Below are positions 32,971-41,253 of a DNA stretch of 64,000 nucleotides, piece after piece. Under the pieces are notes generated by a model. That model made no database searches. It was not told the origin of the DNA and saw only the letters and a program-made list of their open reading frames with translations. The stretch covers positions 8,990,001 through 9,054,000 of the forward strand of contig NZ_JAPEOK010000001.1 of the NCBI RefSeq assembly GCF_026341515.1. The letters run 5' to 3'. Position 1 is the stretch's first letter, and the number at the start of each line of letters is the position of its first letter. Position numbers and translations under genes: made by a program. This stretch comes from Streptomyces sp. NBC_00878 (GTDB taxonomy: Bacteria; Actinomycetota; Actinomycetes; Streptomycetales; Streptomycetaceae).

Positions 32971-33123
32971 GCTTTGCCCCTCTTTGCGCCTGAACCGGCG
33001 CCGCTCTCGCGGACCAAATTGCTCGCCGTTGTGGTTCCTCAATTGATGGTTGCGGTCCCGGGCACTTTTGACGCCTGAGTACGCTCACGGGGAGCCGATG
33101 CCGTACGACCTGAGAGGGCCCGA

Positions 33124-34071
33124 GTGACCGCAGACGTGCTGCCCGCGCTCAGGGCGAAGGTGCGGGCCGCCGCTCATCCGGCGGCGGAGACCTGCGTCTG
33201 CGGTACGGAGACTTCGGTGCTGGCGGACCGCCCCGACGGCACGGTCGTCCGGCATGCGGGAACGGTGGCGAAGGCGCATGCCGCCGACACCGATCCCGGT
33301 GACCTCGCGGCACGGATGGCCGTCGCCGCGCACCCCGGGCTCGACGGCATCCTCCTGCCACCGCTGAGGCCGAGCGCGGTCGAGTCGCACGGGCGGCAGG
33401 TCACGTTCTGGCCGTACGGCACCCCCGTGGACCGGGACGACCCCGACGCCGCCCCCTGGGAGGCGGCCGCCACGCTCCTCGCGCGGCTCCACCGGACCCC
33501 GGAAGCCATGCTTCCGCCCGATGTCCCGCCCATGCGCGGCCCGGCCAAGGCGGCCCGCGCCGTCGCCCGCCTCCACGCGGCGGGCCCTCACCCGGCGGCC
33601 GCTCCGGTCCTACGGGCCTGGGCCGTCCTGCCCGCCTGGGCGAGGGACGAGGCCCCGATGCCGTACGCGCGCACGCTGTGCCACGGTGACCTCCACCTGG
33701 GCCAGCTGGTGCGGGCGCGGGATGGCGACTGGCTGCTCATCGACATCGACGACCTGGGCCGGGGCGAGCCCGCCTGGGATCTGGCCCGCCCCGCGGCCTG
33801 GTTCGCCTGCGGTCTGCTGCCGCCCGACGAGTGGGCCCGCTTCCTCGCCGCGTACCAGAAGGCCGGGGGCCCGGCCGTCCCCGCGGACAGCGACCCTTGG
33901 CCGGCCCTGGACATTCCGGCCCGCGCCCTGACCGTACAGACCGCGGCCCTGGCGATCGCCAAGTCGGTCGCGGCGGAGCGTCCGTTGGACGAGGTGGAAA
34001 CGTCCGTGATCGACGCTTGTGGGCGAATGGCCGCGCACCCGCCGGAGTTGGCGGGAGGATGTGCGACGTAG
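33124..34071 (+). CDS. Aminoglycoside phosphotransferase-type (APH/choline kinase fold) kinase
   Basis: 315 residues from GTG 33124. The APH fold is shown by the nucleotide-binding start (ETSVLADRPDGTVVRHAGTVAKAH), Brenner's motif LCHGDLHLGQL (about 189-199) with catalytic Asp and Asn-position Gln, and LLIDIDDLGRGEPAWDLARPA (about 207-227) carrying the metal-binding Asp. It would phosphorylate a small hydroxylated molecule or act as a sugar/choline-type kinase; resistance is only one possibility. A Gln stands where many family members have Asn in HGDxHxxN. The TFIIB-type zinc protein follows after 74 bases. Confidence 0.85.
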   Translation: MTADVLPALRAKVRAAAHPAAETCVCGTETSVLADRPDGTVVRHAGTVAKAHAADTDPGDLAARMAVAAHPGLDGILLPPLRPSAVESHGRQVTFWPYGTPVDRDDPDAAPWEAAATLLARLHRTPEAMLPPDVPPMRGPAKAARAVARLHAAGPHPAAAPVLRAWAVLPAWARDEAPMPYARTLCHGDLHLGQLVRARDGDWLLIDIDDLGRGEPAWDLARPAAWFACGLLPPDEWARFLAAYQKAGGPAVPADSDPWPALDIPARALTVQTAALAIAKSVAAERPLDEVETSVIDACGRMAAHPPELAGGCAT

Positions 34072-34145
34072 GGTGCAACCGACCGAAGCCGGGCGGAGTC
34101 TGTCCTGGCGGAAGCAGTACCGACCGGCGAGGAGTTGAGCCGAGC

Positions 34146-34433
34146 ATGCAGTGTCCGAAGTGTCACGCGCCGATGCACACGTACAACCGCAACGGCGTCC
34201 AGATCGAGCAGTGCAGCGGCTGCCGCGGGATATTTCTCGACTACGGCGAGCTGGAAGCGCTGGCCCGCCTGGAGGGCCAGTACTCGCAGCCCGCACCGCC
34301 GCCCCCGGGTGTCCCGCAGGCGTACCCGGCCGCTCCCGCCCCCGCCTGGGGCGCTCCGCACGGCGGCCATGGCGGGCACTACGGCCACAACAAGCGTCAC
34401 AAGAGCTTCGGCCACATGCTCTTCTCCTCCTGA
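34146..34433 (+). CDS. TFIIB-type zinc-ribbon protein
   Basis: 95 residues from ATG 34146 (MQCPKCHAPMHTYNRNG). Two CxxC pairs, CPKC (3-6) and CSGC (24-27), form the zinc knuckle, followed by RGIFLDYGELEALARLEG, the usual helical end of zf-TFIIB proteins. The tail is Pro/Ala-rich, then Gly/His-rich (HGGHGGHYGHNKRHK), and ends GHMLFSS. Probably a small nucleic-acid or protein-binding factor; its role is unknown. It is co-directional with the APH gene and ends before a terminator shared with the opposing tRNA array. Confidence 0.88.
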   Translation: MQCPKCHAPMHTYNRNGVQIEQCSGCRGIFLDYGELEALARLEGQYSQPAPPPPGVPQAYPAAPAPAWGAPHGGHGGHYGHNKRHKSFGHMLFSS

Positions 34434-34451
34434 GTAGGCCCGGAGGAACGA

Positions 34452-34488
34452 CGAAGCCCCCGACCGTACGAGACGATCGGGGGCTTCG
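34452..34488. terminator. Bidirectional terminator between the zinc-ribbon gene and the tRNA array
   Basis: CGAAGCCCCCGA (34452-34463) and TCGGGGGCTTCG (34477-34488) are perfect 12-bp arms with a 13-base loop. It serves the zinc-ribbon gene on the plus strand and the tRNA array on the minus strand. Confidence 0.8.
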
Positions 34489-34493
34489 GCCGG

Positions 34494-34565
34494 TGCGCGA
34501 TACTGGGATTGAACCAGTGACCTCTTCCGTGTCAGGGAAGCGCTCTCCCGCTGAGCTAATCGCGC
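34494..34565 (-). tRNA. tRNA-Val (anticodon GAC), copy 1
   Basis: 72 nt, with acceptor GCGCGAT/ATCGCGC, D-arm GCTC...GAGC, anticodon stem CTTCC/GGAAG with loop CTGACAC, and T-arm ACTGG/CCAGT with TTCAATC loop. Discriminator A. CCA is not encoded. Confidence 0.97.
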
Positions 34566-34615
34566 GGGTGGGACCTGCTGGTAGTGCGTGAGACCTGCTG
34601 ATGGTGCCTACTGCG

Positions 34616-34687
34616 TGCGCGATACTGGGATTGAACCAGTGACCTCTTCCGTGTCAGGGAAGCGCTCTCCCGCTGAGCTAATCGCGC
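34616..34687 (-). tRNA. tRNA-Val (anticodon GAC), copy 2
   Basis: 72 nt, identical to copy 1 over its whole length as far as I can compare. Separated from it by 50 bases. Confidence 0.97.
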
Positions 34688-34723
34688 GGGCTCGAATCTC
34701 ACCGAACGTACCGGAAGATCCAG

Positions 34724-34795
34724 TGGACGATACTGGGATTGAACCAGTGACCTCTTCCGTGTCAGGGAAGCGCTCTCCCGCTGAGCTAATCGTCC
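34724..34795 (-). tRNA. tRNA-Val (anticodon GAC), copy 3, variant acceptor
   Basis: 72 nt. The body matches copies 1 and 2, but the acceptor stem is GGACGAT/ATCGTCC, with compensating changes that keep pairing. Confidence 0.97.
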
Positions 34796-34799
34796 TTGG

Positions 34800-34870
34800 A
34801 GGTGGAGACGGGATTTGAACCCGTGTAGACGGCTTTGCAGGCCGTTGCCTCGCCTCTCGGCCACTCCACC
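34800..34870 (-). tRNA. tRNA-Cys (anticodon GCA)
   Basis: 71 nt, with acceptor GGTGGAG/CTCCACC, anticodon loop CTGCAAA, T-loop TTCAAAT and discriminator U, all typical of tRNA-Cys. Confidence 0.97.
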
Positions 34871-34909
34871 AGAAGTGCGGGGGTTCGGGAAGATCCCCCA
34901 CTTCCTGCG

Positions 34910-34982
34910 AGCGGACGACCAGGTTCGAACTGGCGACCTCAACCTTGGCAAGGTTGCGCTCTACCAACTGAGCTACGTCCGC
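34910..34982 (-). tRNA. tRNA-Gly (anticodon GCC)
   Basis: 73 nt, with acceptor GCGGACG/CGTCCGC, anticodon loop TTGCCAA, T-arm CCAGTTCGAACCTGG and discriminator U. First gene of the array Gly-Cys-Val-Val-Val. Confidence 0.97.
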
Positions 34983-35138
34983 TTGTCGGTTCCGGTCCCG
35001 CGTGCGAGTCCCGGCGACGAGTTGAACTCTAGCGGATTCCGGGTCCAGTACAAAAACGCGTTTGTGCAGCGTGCTGCGCTACGCCCGCTCCAGGACACGG
35101 CCAGGCACCCGCGGGTCACCCGCCATAGACTCGCAACC

Positions 35139-36302
35139 GTGCACGACCTCCCAGCTCTCGCCCGTTTCGGCGAGATCGTCGCGACCGGTCTCCTCGATGT
35201 CACCAACGACCCGGCGGCCCTTGACTCACGTGGCTTCTGGGCCGTCAGTGCCGACTTCGAGGGGCGTCTGGTCTGCGCCCGTTTCGCGGACGTACGCCGG
35301 GAACCCGTTCCCGCGCCGGTACCGGGGCAGTGGCGCGGCCCGGCGGTCGGTGACTGGACGTCGTCGCTCGACCGCGCCGCGTACACGGCCGGGGTGCGGC
35401 GCATACGTGAGCGCATCGCGGACGGCTACGTGTATCAGGCCAACCTCTGCCGGGTCCTGTCCGCGCCGGTCGCGCCGGACGCCGATGTGGACGCGCTGAC
35501 CGCTCTGCTGGCGCGCGGCAACCCGGCCCCGTATGCCGGAACGATTCGCCTGCCCGGTCACGACGTGGAGATAGCGACCGCGTCTCCCGAACTCTTCCTC
35601 AGGGTCAGCGGCGCGGTGGTCGAGTCGGGCCCGATCAAGGGCACCGGGCGGACCGAGGCGGACCTGCTGGAGAAGGACCGCGCCGAGAACGTGATGATCG
35701 TGGATCTGGTGCGCAACGACCTGGGCAGGGTGTGCGCCACGGGCAGCGTGACCGTGCCCGACCTGTGCGTCGTCGAGAAGCACCCGGGGCTGGTCCACCT
35801 CGTCTCCACCGTCCGCGGCGAACTGCGCGAGGGCGCGGGCTGGCCGGAACTGCTGGCCGCCGCCTTCCCGCCCGGCTCGGTCACCGGCGCGCCGAAGTCC
35901 AGCGCCCTGCGGATCATCGAGGCCCTGGAGACGGCGCCACGGGGCCCGTACTGCGGCGGCATCGGCTGGGTCGACGCCGACCGCGGCACCGGAGAGCTGG
36001 CCGTCGGCATCCGCACCTTCTGGATCGACCGCGCGGAGGGAGCGCTGCGCTTCGGCTCCGGAGCGGGCATCACCTGGGGATCGGACCCCGAGCGGGAATG
36101 GGAGGAGACCGAACTGAAAGCCGCGCGACTGCTCGCTGTAGCGTCGGGGGCGTACACATCGGGGGTGTACTCAGGGGCGTACGACGCAAGCGGAGGGATC
36201 TCCCGGCGCGGTTCCTCCCCGGGGGACAACCCCCGGACCCCCGACCGGAAAAGCGGGTCGGACCACGGACCCGGCGCGTTCTCACGAGGAGATTTTCAGT
36301 GA
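35139..36302 (+). CDS. pabB: Chorismate-binding enzyme, probable aminodeoxychorismate synthase component I
   Basis: 387 residues from GTG 35139. A TAGACT -10-like box ends 7 bases before the GTG and no ribosome site is present, so it is probably leaderless. The chorismate-binding domain is clear: IRERIADGYVYQANLCRVL, SPELFLRV, GPIKGTGRT (about 169-177), RAENVMIVDLVRNDLGRVC, VSTVRGEL, FPPGSVTGAPKSSALRII and YCGGIGWVD. PabB rather than TrpE is favoured because it is short and linked to pabC. It aminates chorismate at C4 for p-aminobenzoate and folate. The C-terminal 40 residues are low-complexity. The stop overlaps pabC (GTGA). Confidence 0.88.
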   Translation: MHDLPALARFGEIVATGLLDVTNDPAALDSRGFWAVSADFEGRLVCARFADVRREPVPAPVPGQWRGPAVGDWTSSLDRAAYTAGVRRIRERIADGYVYQANLCRVLSAPVAPDADVDALTALLARGNPAPYAGTIRLPGHDVEIATASPELFLRVSGAVVESGPIKGTGRTEADLLEKDRAENVMIVDLVRNDLGRVCATGSVTVPDLCVVEKHPGLVHLVSTVRGELREGAGWPELLAAAFPPGSVTGAPKSSALRIIEALETAPRGPYCGGIGWVDADRGTGELAVGIRTFWIDRAEGALRFGSGAGITWGSDPEREWEETELKAARLLAVASGAYTSGVYSGAYDASGGISRRGSSPGDNPRTPDRKSGSDHGPGAFSRGDFQ

Positions 36303-37120
36303 AGCTCTGGCTCGACGGTGGGCTGCAGGACACCGAGTCGGCCCGTGTCTCCGTCTTCGACCACGGGCTGACGGTGGGCGACGGCGTCTTCGAGACGGTG
36401 AAGGCGGTCGACGGCCGTCCGTTCGCGCTCACCCGCCACCTCGACCGGCTGGCGCGCTCGGCGAACGGCCTCGGACTGCCCGAGCCCGACCGCGACGAGG
36501 TGCGCCGGGCCTGCGCGGCCGTCCTGGACGCCAACCCGATGCCACTCGGCCGGCTGCGGATCACGTACACCGGGGGCCACGGCCCGCTCGGCTCCGACCG
36601 CGGGGAGCACGGGCCGACCCTGGTCGTCGCCCTCGGCGCGTCCGCCCGGCGCCCGGACTCGACCGCCGTGATCACTGTGCCGTGGACCCGCAACGAACGC
36701 GGCGCGCTCACGGGCCTCAAGACGACTTCGTACGCCGAGAACGTCATCTCCCTCGCCCGCGCACGCGAACAGGGCGCGTCCGAGGCGCTGTTCGCGAACA
36801 CGGTCGGACAGCTGTGCGAGGGCACGGGCTCCAACGTCTTCGTCGTCCTCGACGGCGAGATCCACACTCCGCCGGTGGCTTCCGGCTGCCTCGCGGGCAT
36901 CACGCGCGCCCTCACCGTCGAGTGGACGGGCGCCAGGGAGACCGACCTGCCGCTGGACGTCCTGGAACGGGCCGACGAGATCTTCCTGACCTCGACGCTG
37001 CGCGATGTGCAGGCCGTGCACCGGGTCGACGGCCGCGAACTCCCGGGCGCACCGGGCCCGGTGACCGCCAAGGCGATGCGGATCTTCGGCGAGCGGGCGG
37101 GCGACGACCTCGATCCGTGA
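36299..37120 (+). CDS. pabC: Aminodeoxychorismate lyase-type class IV PLP enzyme
   Basis: 273 residues from GTG 36299, after CGAGGAGATTTTCA. Fold type IV aminotransferase signatures are FDHGLTVGDGVFETVKAV (about 20-37), the PLP-Lys region LTGLKTTSYAENVISLARAREQGASEALF (Lys about 142) and GQLCEGTGSNVFVVLDGEIHTPP. It removes pyruvate from 4-amino-4-deoxychorismate to give p-aminobenzoate; a branched-chain aminotransferase activity cannot be excluded from sequence alone. Overlap with pabB strongly supports the folate assignment. Confidence 0.87.
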   Translation: MKLWLDGGLQDTESARVSVFDHGLTVGDGVFETVKAVDGRPFALTRHLDRLARSANGLGLPEPDRDEVRRACAAVLDANPMPLGRLRITYTGGHGPLGSDRGEHGPTLVVALGASARRPDSTAVITVPWTRNERGALTGLKTTSYAENVISLARAREQGASEALFANTVGQLCEGTGSNVFVVLDGEIHTPPVASGCLAGITRALTVEWTGARETDLPLDVLERADEIFLTSTLRDVQAVHRVDGRELPGAPGPVTAKAMRIFGERAGDDLDP

Positions 37121-37178
37121 CATACCGGTACCGGTTATCCGGATGACGTGGGCCCTTCGGGCGGGTACAACACCCCTG

Positions 37179-38003
37179 ATGACCACGACACTGCGGCCGA
37201 CCGAGCCGCTTCAGCGCGACGCGGACGGGGCGCTGTCACGGCACTACACAGTGTGTGTGAACAGCCGTCCCGTCGGCGGGATCCACCTCGCCACCCACCC
37301 CGTCTCCGGGCCGTCCGTCGCCCGGATCAGTGACCTGGCGATCGACGAACCGGACCGCGGACGTGGCCGCGGCACCGTGGCCGCGCTCGCCGCGGAGGAG
37401 GTGGCGCGCGGCTGGGGCTGTCGGCGGATCGAGGCGTCGGTACCGGCCACGGCCGAGGCCGCCCTGCGGCTGACCACGGCCCTCGGTTACGTGCTGCGCA
37501 ACCGCCACATGGAGAAGCGGCTCGGCGACACCCCGCCCGAACTGCCCGTCGGCAGCCTGGGGCGCCCCATGACGGAGGCCGAGTTCGGGCCCTGGGAGGA
37601 GCGGGTGAAGGAGGAGTACGCCCAGGACTGGATCGTCCGAGGCGTGCCCGAGGCCGAGGCCCGCGCCAAGTCCGAGCGGGACCACGCCACTTCGCTGCCG
37701 GACGGGCTCAACACCGAGGGCATGGACCTGACCGTCCTGGAACACGAGGGGACGCCGGTCGGCCTGCTGTTGCTGGGCGCACGCGACGGCTGGGCATTCG
37801 TCTACGAGGTCGAGGCCTACGAGCGGTATCGGGGCCGAGGGTACGGCCGTTCGTTGATGACGCTGGCGGAGGCACAGGCGATCGCCGCCGGACGCCTCGG
37901 CATCCGCCTGAACGTCTTCGACGGGAACGCCCCGGCCGAGCGGCTCTACGAGTCACTCGGCTACGAGACGACGACCTACCACTTCTACAAGAACCTGCTG
38001 TAG
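37179..38003 (+). CDS. GNAT acetyltransferase with two GNAT-like halves
   Basis: 274 residues from ATG 37179 (MTTTLRPTEPLQ). The first half has ISDLAIDEPDRGRGRGTVAALAAEEVARGWG, a proper acetyl-CoA loop (RGRGRG), and LRLTTALGYVLRNRHMEK. The second half repeats the theme: GWAFVYEVEAYERYRGRGYGRSLMTLAEAQA and LNVFDGNAPAERLYESLGY. It therefore looks like a tandem-GNAT enzyme resembling mycothiol synthase-type architecture, but it lacks enough distinctive sequence to be called MshD. The function is unknown. Confidence 0.85.
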   Translation: MTTTLRPTEPLQRDADGALSRHYTVCVNSRPVGGIHLATHPVSGPSVARISDLAIDEPDRGRGRGTVAALAAEEVARGWGCRRIEASVPATAEAALRLTTALGYVLRNRHMEKRLGDTPPELPVGSLGRPMTEAEFGPWEERVKEEYAQDWIVRGVPEAEARAKSERDHATSLPDGLNTEGMDLTVLEHEGTPVGLLLLGARDGWAFVYEVEAYERYRGRGYGRSLMTLAEAQAIAAGRLGIRLNVFDGNAPAERLYESLGYETTTYHFYKNLL

Positions 38004-38206
38004 CTGGTGCCTGCGCTTGTACCTGCGGGGGAGGCGCGGAGGCCGGGCGCCAGGTCGAGAACCGATCGGCGGTGGCCGGGGCGGTGCCCCTGACGGGGGC
38101 AGGGCAGGCCTGGAGCCCTGCCGCCGGGTGGTGTTGGTGGTTGTCGGGTGCCGGCCCGGTCGCGCGCAGCACGGGCGCGGGCACGGGCCCGGGTGGATCG
38201 CGGCGG

Positions 38207-38734
38207 TCAGGCTTTCTGCCCCTCGGTCAGCAGTCGGTCCACGATCTCCTCGACGCGCTCGCGCAGCCCGTCCTGGCTTTTGCCGCCGTCGAGCCGCTCG
38301 CCGTCGATGACGTACGTCGGGGTGCCGGTCACGCCGATGGCCTTGCCCTCGGCCTGGTCGGCGTCGACGATCAGGATGTGCCGGCCGTCGATGAGCGCCG
38401 TGTCGAACTCCTCGGCGTCGAGACCGAGTTCCCCGGCCACCTCGACCAGGAAGGGTTCTCCCTTACGGTCCAGCTCCTGTACGCGCTCCAGCACCGCCTC
38501 GACGTACGGCCAGGCCTGCCCCTGTTCAGCGGCCTCCTCGGCGGCCTGCGCGGCGGCGAAGGCGTGCTTGTGCTTCTCCAGCGGGAAGTGCCGCAGCCGC
38601 AGCTCCAGCCGGTCGCCGTAGCGGGCGCGCAGCGCGCGCAGGTCGCCGAGGGCGCTACGGCAGTCCGGACACTGCAGTTCGCACCAGACGTCCAGGACGG
38701 GGACGGCGGGGCGTACGGGGGAGGAGTCGCTCAT
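38207..38734 (-). CDS. DsbA-family thioredoxin-fold oxidoreductase
   Basis: 175 residues; start ATG 38732-38734 (MSDSSPVRPAVPVLDVWCEL). The active site is CPDC (about 22-25). The DsbA-type insertion is helical (HAFAAAQAAEEAAEQGQAWPYVEAVLERVQ), and the cis-Pro segment is VTGTPTYVIDG (about 140-150). No signal peptide is present, so it acts in the cytosol as a disulfide or mycothiol-linked oxidoreductase, like other actinobacterial FrnE/DsbA proteins. It converges with the GNAT gene; the roughly 200 bases between (38,004-38,206) are GC-rich without other features. Confidence 0.88.
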   Translation of the reverse strand: MSDSSPVRPAVPVLDVWCELQCPDCRSALGDLRALRARYGDRLELRLRHFPLEKHKHAFAAAQAAEEAAEQGQAWPYVEAVLERVQELDRKGEPFLVEVAGELGLDAEEFDTALIDGRHILIVDADQAEGKAIGVTGTPTYVIDGERLDGGKSQDGLRERVEEIVDRLLTEGQKA

Positions 38735-38961
38735 GGGCCCAGTCTCCCAGCCGAGGTTTTCCCGGCCCAACCGGGACCATCCGCCGCCCCTGAGCGAGCC
38801 CCGAACCGCCCCTGATCGCGTACCGGGACCGGGCCCTGAGGAGGACCCGACCCGGAGATGTCCCTGAGGTCTGCCCGGAGCATGGCACACCGGGCATGGG
38901 GCGGTGCAGGATGGAAGGGACGAACCGACCCTGCTCGACGCAGCCATGTCTGGAGGACCGG

Positions 38962-39411
38962 ATGATTGCCGAGACCGTCTGTTCCGCTGTCGCCGCGGCC
39001 GGCCTGGGCATCGCCGCGGTCACGGCGTACCGCAAGCGTTTCCTCATGGCGGCCCGCCTCACCGCGTACTCGCTGGTCCCCATCGGTCTGGTGATGACCG
39101 GGGCCGTCGAATGGGCGGCGGAGACCGCGTTCAGCCCGATGGCCTGGGCGGGCTTCGGTGTGCTCGGCGCCGCCTGGCTGCTGTTCCTGACCACGCGCGC
39201 CGTGGAGCGCCGGACCGTCGGGACCCGCAAGGAGCGCAAGGCGGCCAGGGCCGCGCAGCGCGAGGCGGTGTCCCCTGCGGCCTCGGCGCCCTCGCTCGGC
39301 GCGGCGGCGGCGAGTCGCCCGGCGGCCCGCCCCGCGGCCAAGCCCCGCAAGGCCGAGTCGGGGGACGACTTCAGCGACATCGAGGCCATCCTGAAGAAGC
39401 ACGGCATATGA
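38962..39411 (+). CDS. Small membrane protein of unknown function
   Basis: 149 residues from ATG 38962, preceded by TGGAGGACCGG. Three hydrophobic segments (ETVCSAVAAAGLGIAAVTAY, LTAYSLVPIGLVMTGAVEW and MAWAGFGVLGAAWLLFLTT) are followed by a cytosolic basic and Ala/Pro-rich tail (RRTVGTRKERKAARAAQRE ...), ending in an acidic helix DDFSDIEAILKKHGI. That terminal DIEAILKKHGI helix is a recurrent ending in streptomycete membrane proteins and may be a docking motif. No enzymatic motif. A hairpin follows at once. Confidence 0.75.
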   Translation: MIAETVCSAVAAAGLGIAAVTAYRKRFLMAARLTAYSLVPIGLVMTGAVEWAAETAFSPMAWAGFGVLGAAWLLFLTTRAVERRTVGTRKERKAARAAQREAVSPAASAPSLGAAAASRPAARPAAKPRKAESGDDFSDIEAILKKHGI

Positions 39412-39413
39412 AG

Positions 39414-39438
39414 CAGAGCGATAGGTGACGTCGCTCTG
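39414..39438 (+). terminator. Hairpin after the small membrane protein
   Basis: CAGAGCGA (39414-39421) and TCGCTCTG (39431-39438) pair perfectly over 8 bp across a 9-base loop, starting 3 bases after the stop codon. Confidence 0.6.
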
Positions 39439-39601
39439 AAACGACACAGTGGTGCAGTCGGAGCCGCGGAGGGTTCCTGCGTGTCGGGCAGGTGCCTATC
39501 CCAGATCGTGGACCACAGTGTCACGGATTTCGGCTAACTCCCCCATAATTCGGGCGTGTTGATCGCGTAGGGGTAGTTGGCTGCGTCATCATCGCGGCGA
39601 G

Positions 39602-39754
39602 ATGCTGGACACAACACAGAGCGACACCGCGGCTCCTTCCGAGGAGCGGCGGGGTTGTCTCTTCGCGCTTTCCCAGCCACCGCTGATGATCTTCCTTGCG
39701 GTGATCGGCTGTCTGCTGCTCATGGCTTCGCTGCACGATCTGCTGCTGCTCTGA
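39602..39754 (+). CDS. Very small membrane protein (50 residues)
   Basis: ATG 39602 to TGA 39754. It begins MLDTTQSDTAAPSEERRGCL, continues FALSQPPLMIFLAVIGCL and ends LLMASLHDLLLL. The polar N-terminus plus one hydrophobic helix (about 27-50) indicates a single-pass membrane protein. Two Cys flank the helix start. The codon pattern is GC3-biased and the frame is open exactly over a sensible protein, so I consider it real. The ribosome site is weak (CGGCGAG). It lies between the DUF membrane gene and the CGNR gene; function unknown. Confidence 0.65.
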   Translation: MLDTTQSDTAAPSEERRGCLFALSQPPLMIFLAVIGCLLLMASLHDLLLL

Positions 39755-39795
39755 GCCGTACGCGGAGTCCCTGGCGTCACCCGTCGAGGACTCCG

Positions 39796-40353
39796 TCAGC
39801 CCGCCGCCTCCTTGCGACGCGCCCGGTAGGCGGCCACATGCAGACGGTTTCCGCAGGTGCGGCTGTCGCAGTAGCGGCGGGAGCGGTTGCGGGAGAGGTC
39901 GACGAAGGCGCGTCGGCAGTCCGGTGCCTCACAGCGGCGCAGCCGCTCCTGTTCGCCGGCCACCACGAAGATCGCCAGGGCCATGCCGCCGTCGGCGGCG
40001 AGATGGTCGGCGACGGACGCGCCGGGCGCGAAGTAGTGCACGTGCCAGTCGTAGCCGTCGTGGTCCGTGAGACGCGGAGTGGTGCCCGCGGCGGCGACCA
40101 GCTCGTTGATGAGCGCGGCGGCGGCCCGGGGATCCGAAGCGGCGAAGATCCCGGCGAAGCGCCCGCGGATCTTGCGCACCGCCGAGAGATCGAGCTCGGA
40201 CAGGGTTCCGACATCGCTGATCTTGTGGTTTCGTACGAAATCGTGCAGGGCCGCGATGGTCGCGAGCCCGTCCGCCGTGTCGTCCTCCGGTGCGGTGTTC
40301 ACCAGATCTACCACGGCGTCGAGCGCGCACCGGGTGTCGTGGGTGATCAGCAC
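39796..40353 (-). CDS. CGNR zinc-finger protein (ABATE-type), probable transcriptional regulator
   Basis: 185 residues; start GTG 40351-40353, preceded by CCAGGGAGCGAAAT. The N-terminal domain (LDAVVDLVNTAPEDDTADGLATIAALHDFV) is the stress-linked ABATE-type region, and the C-terminus holds the CGNR zinc finger: CEAPDCRRAFVDLSRNRSRR and YCDSRTCGNRLHVAAYRARR, with four Cys and the CGNR box. Such proteins are putative DNA-binding regulators. It sits downstream of ssgB in the same direction, but a strong hairpin separates them. Confidence 0.9.
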   Translation of the reverse strand: MLITHDTRCALDAVVDLVNTAPEDDTADGLATIAALHDFVRNHKISDVGTLSELDLSAVRKIRGRFAGIFAASDPRAAAALINELVAAAGTTPRLTDHDGYDWHVHYFAPGASVADHLAADGGMALAIFVVAGEQERLRRCEAPDCRRAFVDLSRNRSRRYCDSRTCGNRLHVAAYRARRKEAAG

Positions 40354-40526
40354 ATTTCGCTCCCTGGCCTGGAAATCGGGCAGCCGCCCGCCGATGCTGG
40401 CCGATGCTAGTCGCTTACCGCCCCGGGGGACCGGCCCCGTCCCGGCGGACGGCCCCAGGGTGCCCGCCCGCGGCGTCCCGACGCCACCGGCCACCGCGGG
40501 CCGCCGAGCTCTCTGAGGCGCACGCG

Positions 40527-40566
40527 CAGGCGCCGCCTCCGTGGACATCCATGGAAGCGGCGCCTG
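40527..40566 (-). terminator. Terminator after ssgB
   Basis: CAGGCGCCGC (40527-40536) pairs with GCGGCGCCTG (40557-40566). The interior TCCGTGG/CCATGGA extends the stem with mismatches. It lies about 80 bases past the ssgB stop. The rest of the 295-base gap shows nothing else. Confidence 0.7.
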
Positions 40567-40648
40567 TGTATGCACCATATGCGGTTGTCTGAGCCCGAGC
40601 CGTCTCCCCGAGTGGACGGCGCCGGGCGGCTTGGTGCGGAGTCTCCTC

Positions 40649-41062
40649 CTAGCTTTCGGCCAGGATGTGCGAGAGCTCCGTGTCGAGATCGAAGTGCCGG
40701 TGTTCCGTGCCAGGGGGCACGGCGGCGTCTGTTCGCTTCAGGAACGACTCCAGGGCCCGCGCCGGGGCCTCGAGCAGTGCCTCCCCCTCCGGGGAGCTCA
40801 GGGCGATGCACACGACGCCCTGACCGTGGCTGCGCGACGGCCAGACGCGGACGTCGCCGGTGCCGGTGGGCCGGTGCAGGCCCTCGGCCAGGAGGTCGCG
40901 GGCGAACACCCACTCGACGGTCTCTTCGGCTCCGGTGTGGAAGGTGGCGTGCACGGCGTAGGGATCGGCCGTGTCATACCTCAGTCCTGCGGGAACGGGC
41001 AGTGAGGACTCGCTCGACACAACGAGGCGCAGGTGCAGCTCGCAGCTGACCGTGGTGTTCAT
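40649..41062 (-). CDS. ssgB: SsgB, sporulation-specific cell-division protein
   Basis: 137 residues; start ATG 41060-41062 (MNTTVSCELHLRLVVSSESS). It is a SsgA-like protein (SALP) with the conserved core LPVPAGLRYDTADPYAVHATFH, VEWVFARDLLAEGLHRPTGTGDVRVWPSR and VVCIALSSPEGEALLEAPA. The short length and N-terminus match SsgB, which tethers and positions FtsZ at sporulation septa together with SsgA. SsgB is nearly invariant among streptomycetes, so this is a strong taxonomic marker. In S. coelicolor it depends on a stress sigma factor; no clear promoter was identified in the 190 bases upstream. Confidence 0.96.
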   Translation of the reverse strand: MNTTVSCELHLRLVVSSESSLPVPAGLRYDTADPYAVHATFHTGAEETVEWVFARDLLAEGLHRPTGTGDVRVWPSRSHGQGVVCIALSSPEGEALLEAPARALESFLKRTDAAVPPGTEHRHFDLDTELSHILAES

Positions 41063-41253
41063 AAGCGCCAGGGCCTTTCGCTCAGTGTGCGCTCGGGGAT
41101 TCGCACGTCGGCGAAATCGACATGCCACCTACGGTGCCGTTGTAAACCCCTCTGAGTGTTTTGCGTGTCTTTAGGTAGCTCATCCGGCCGAGTGCTCGTT
41201 CGCGGAGTACGACCATTCCGGTGACCGGTTTCCGTCGGGTAGGGTTTGGCTGT

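Noticed and set aside
34494..34565. Integrated element using tRNA-Val as attachment site
   Set aside because: No integrase, no excisionase and no repeated tRNA 3' end was found beside the array.
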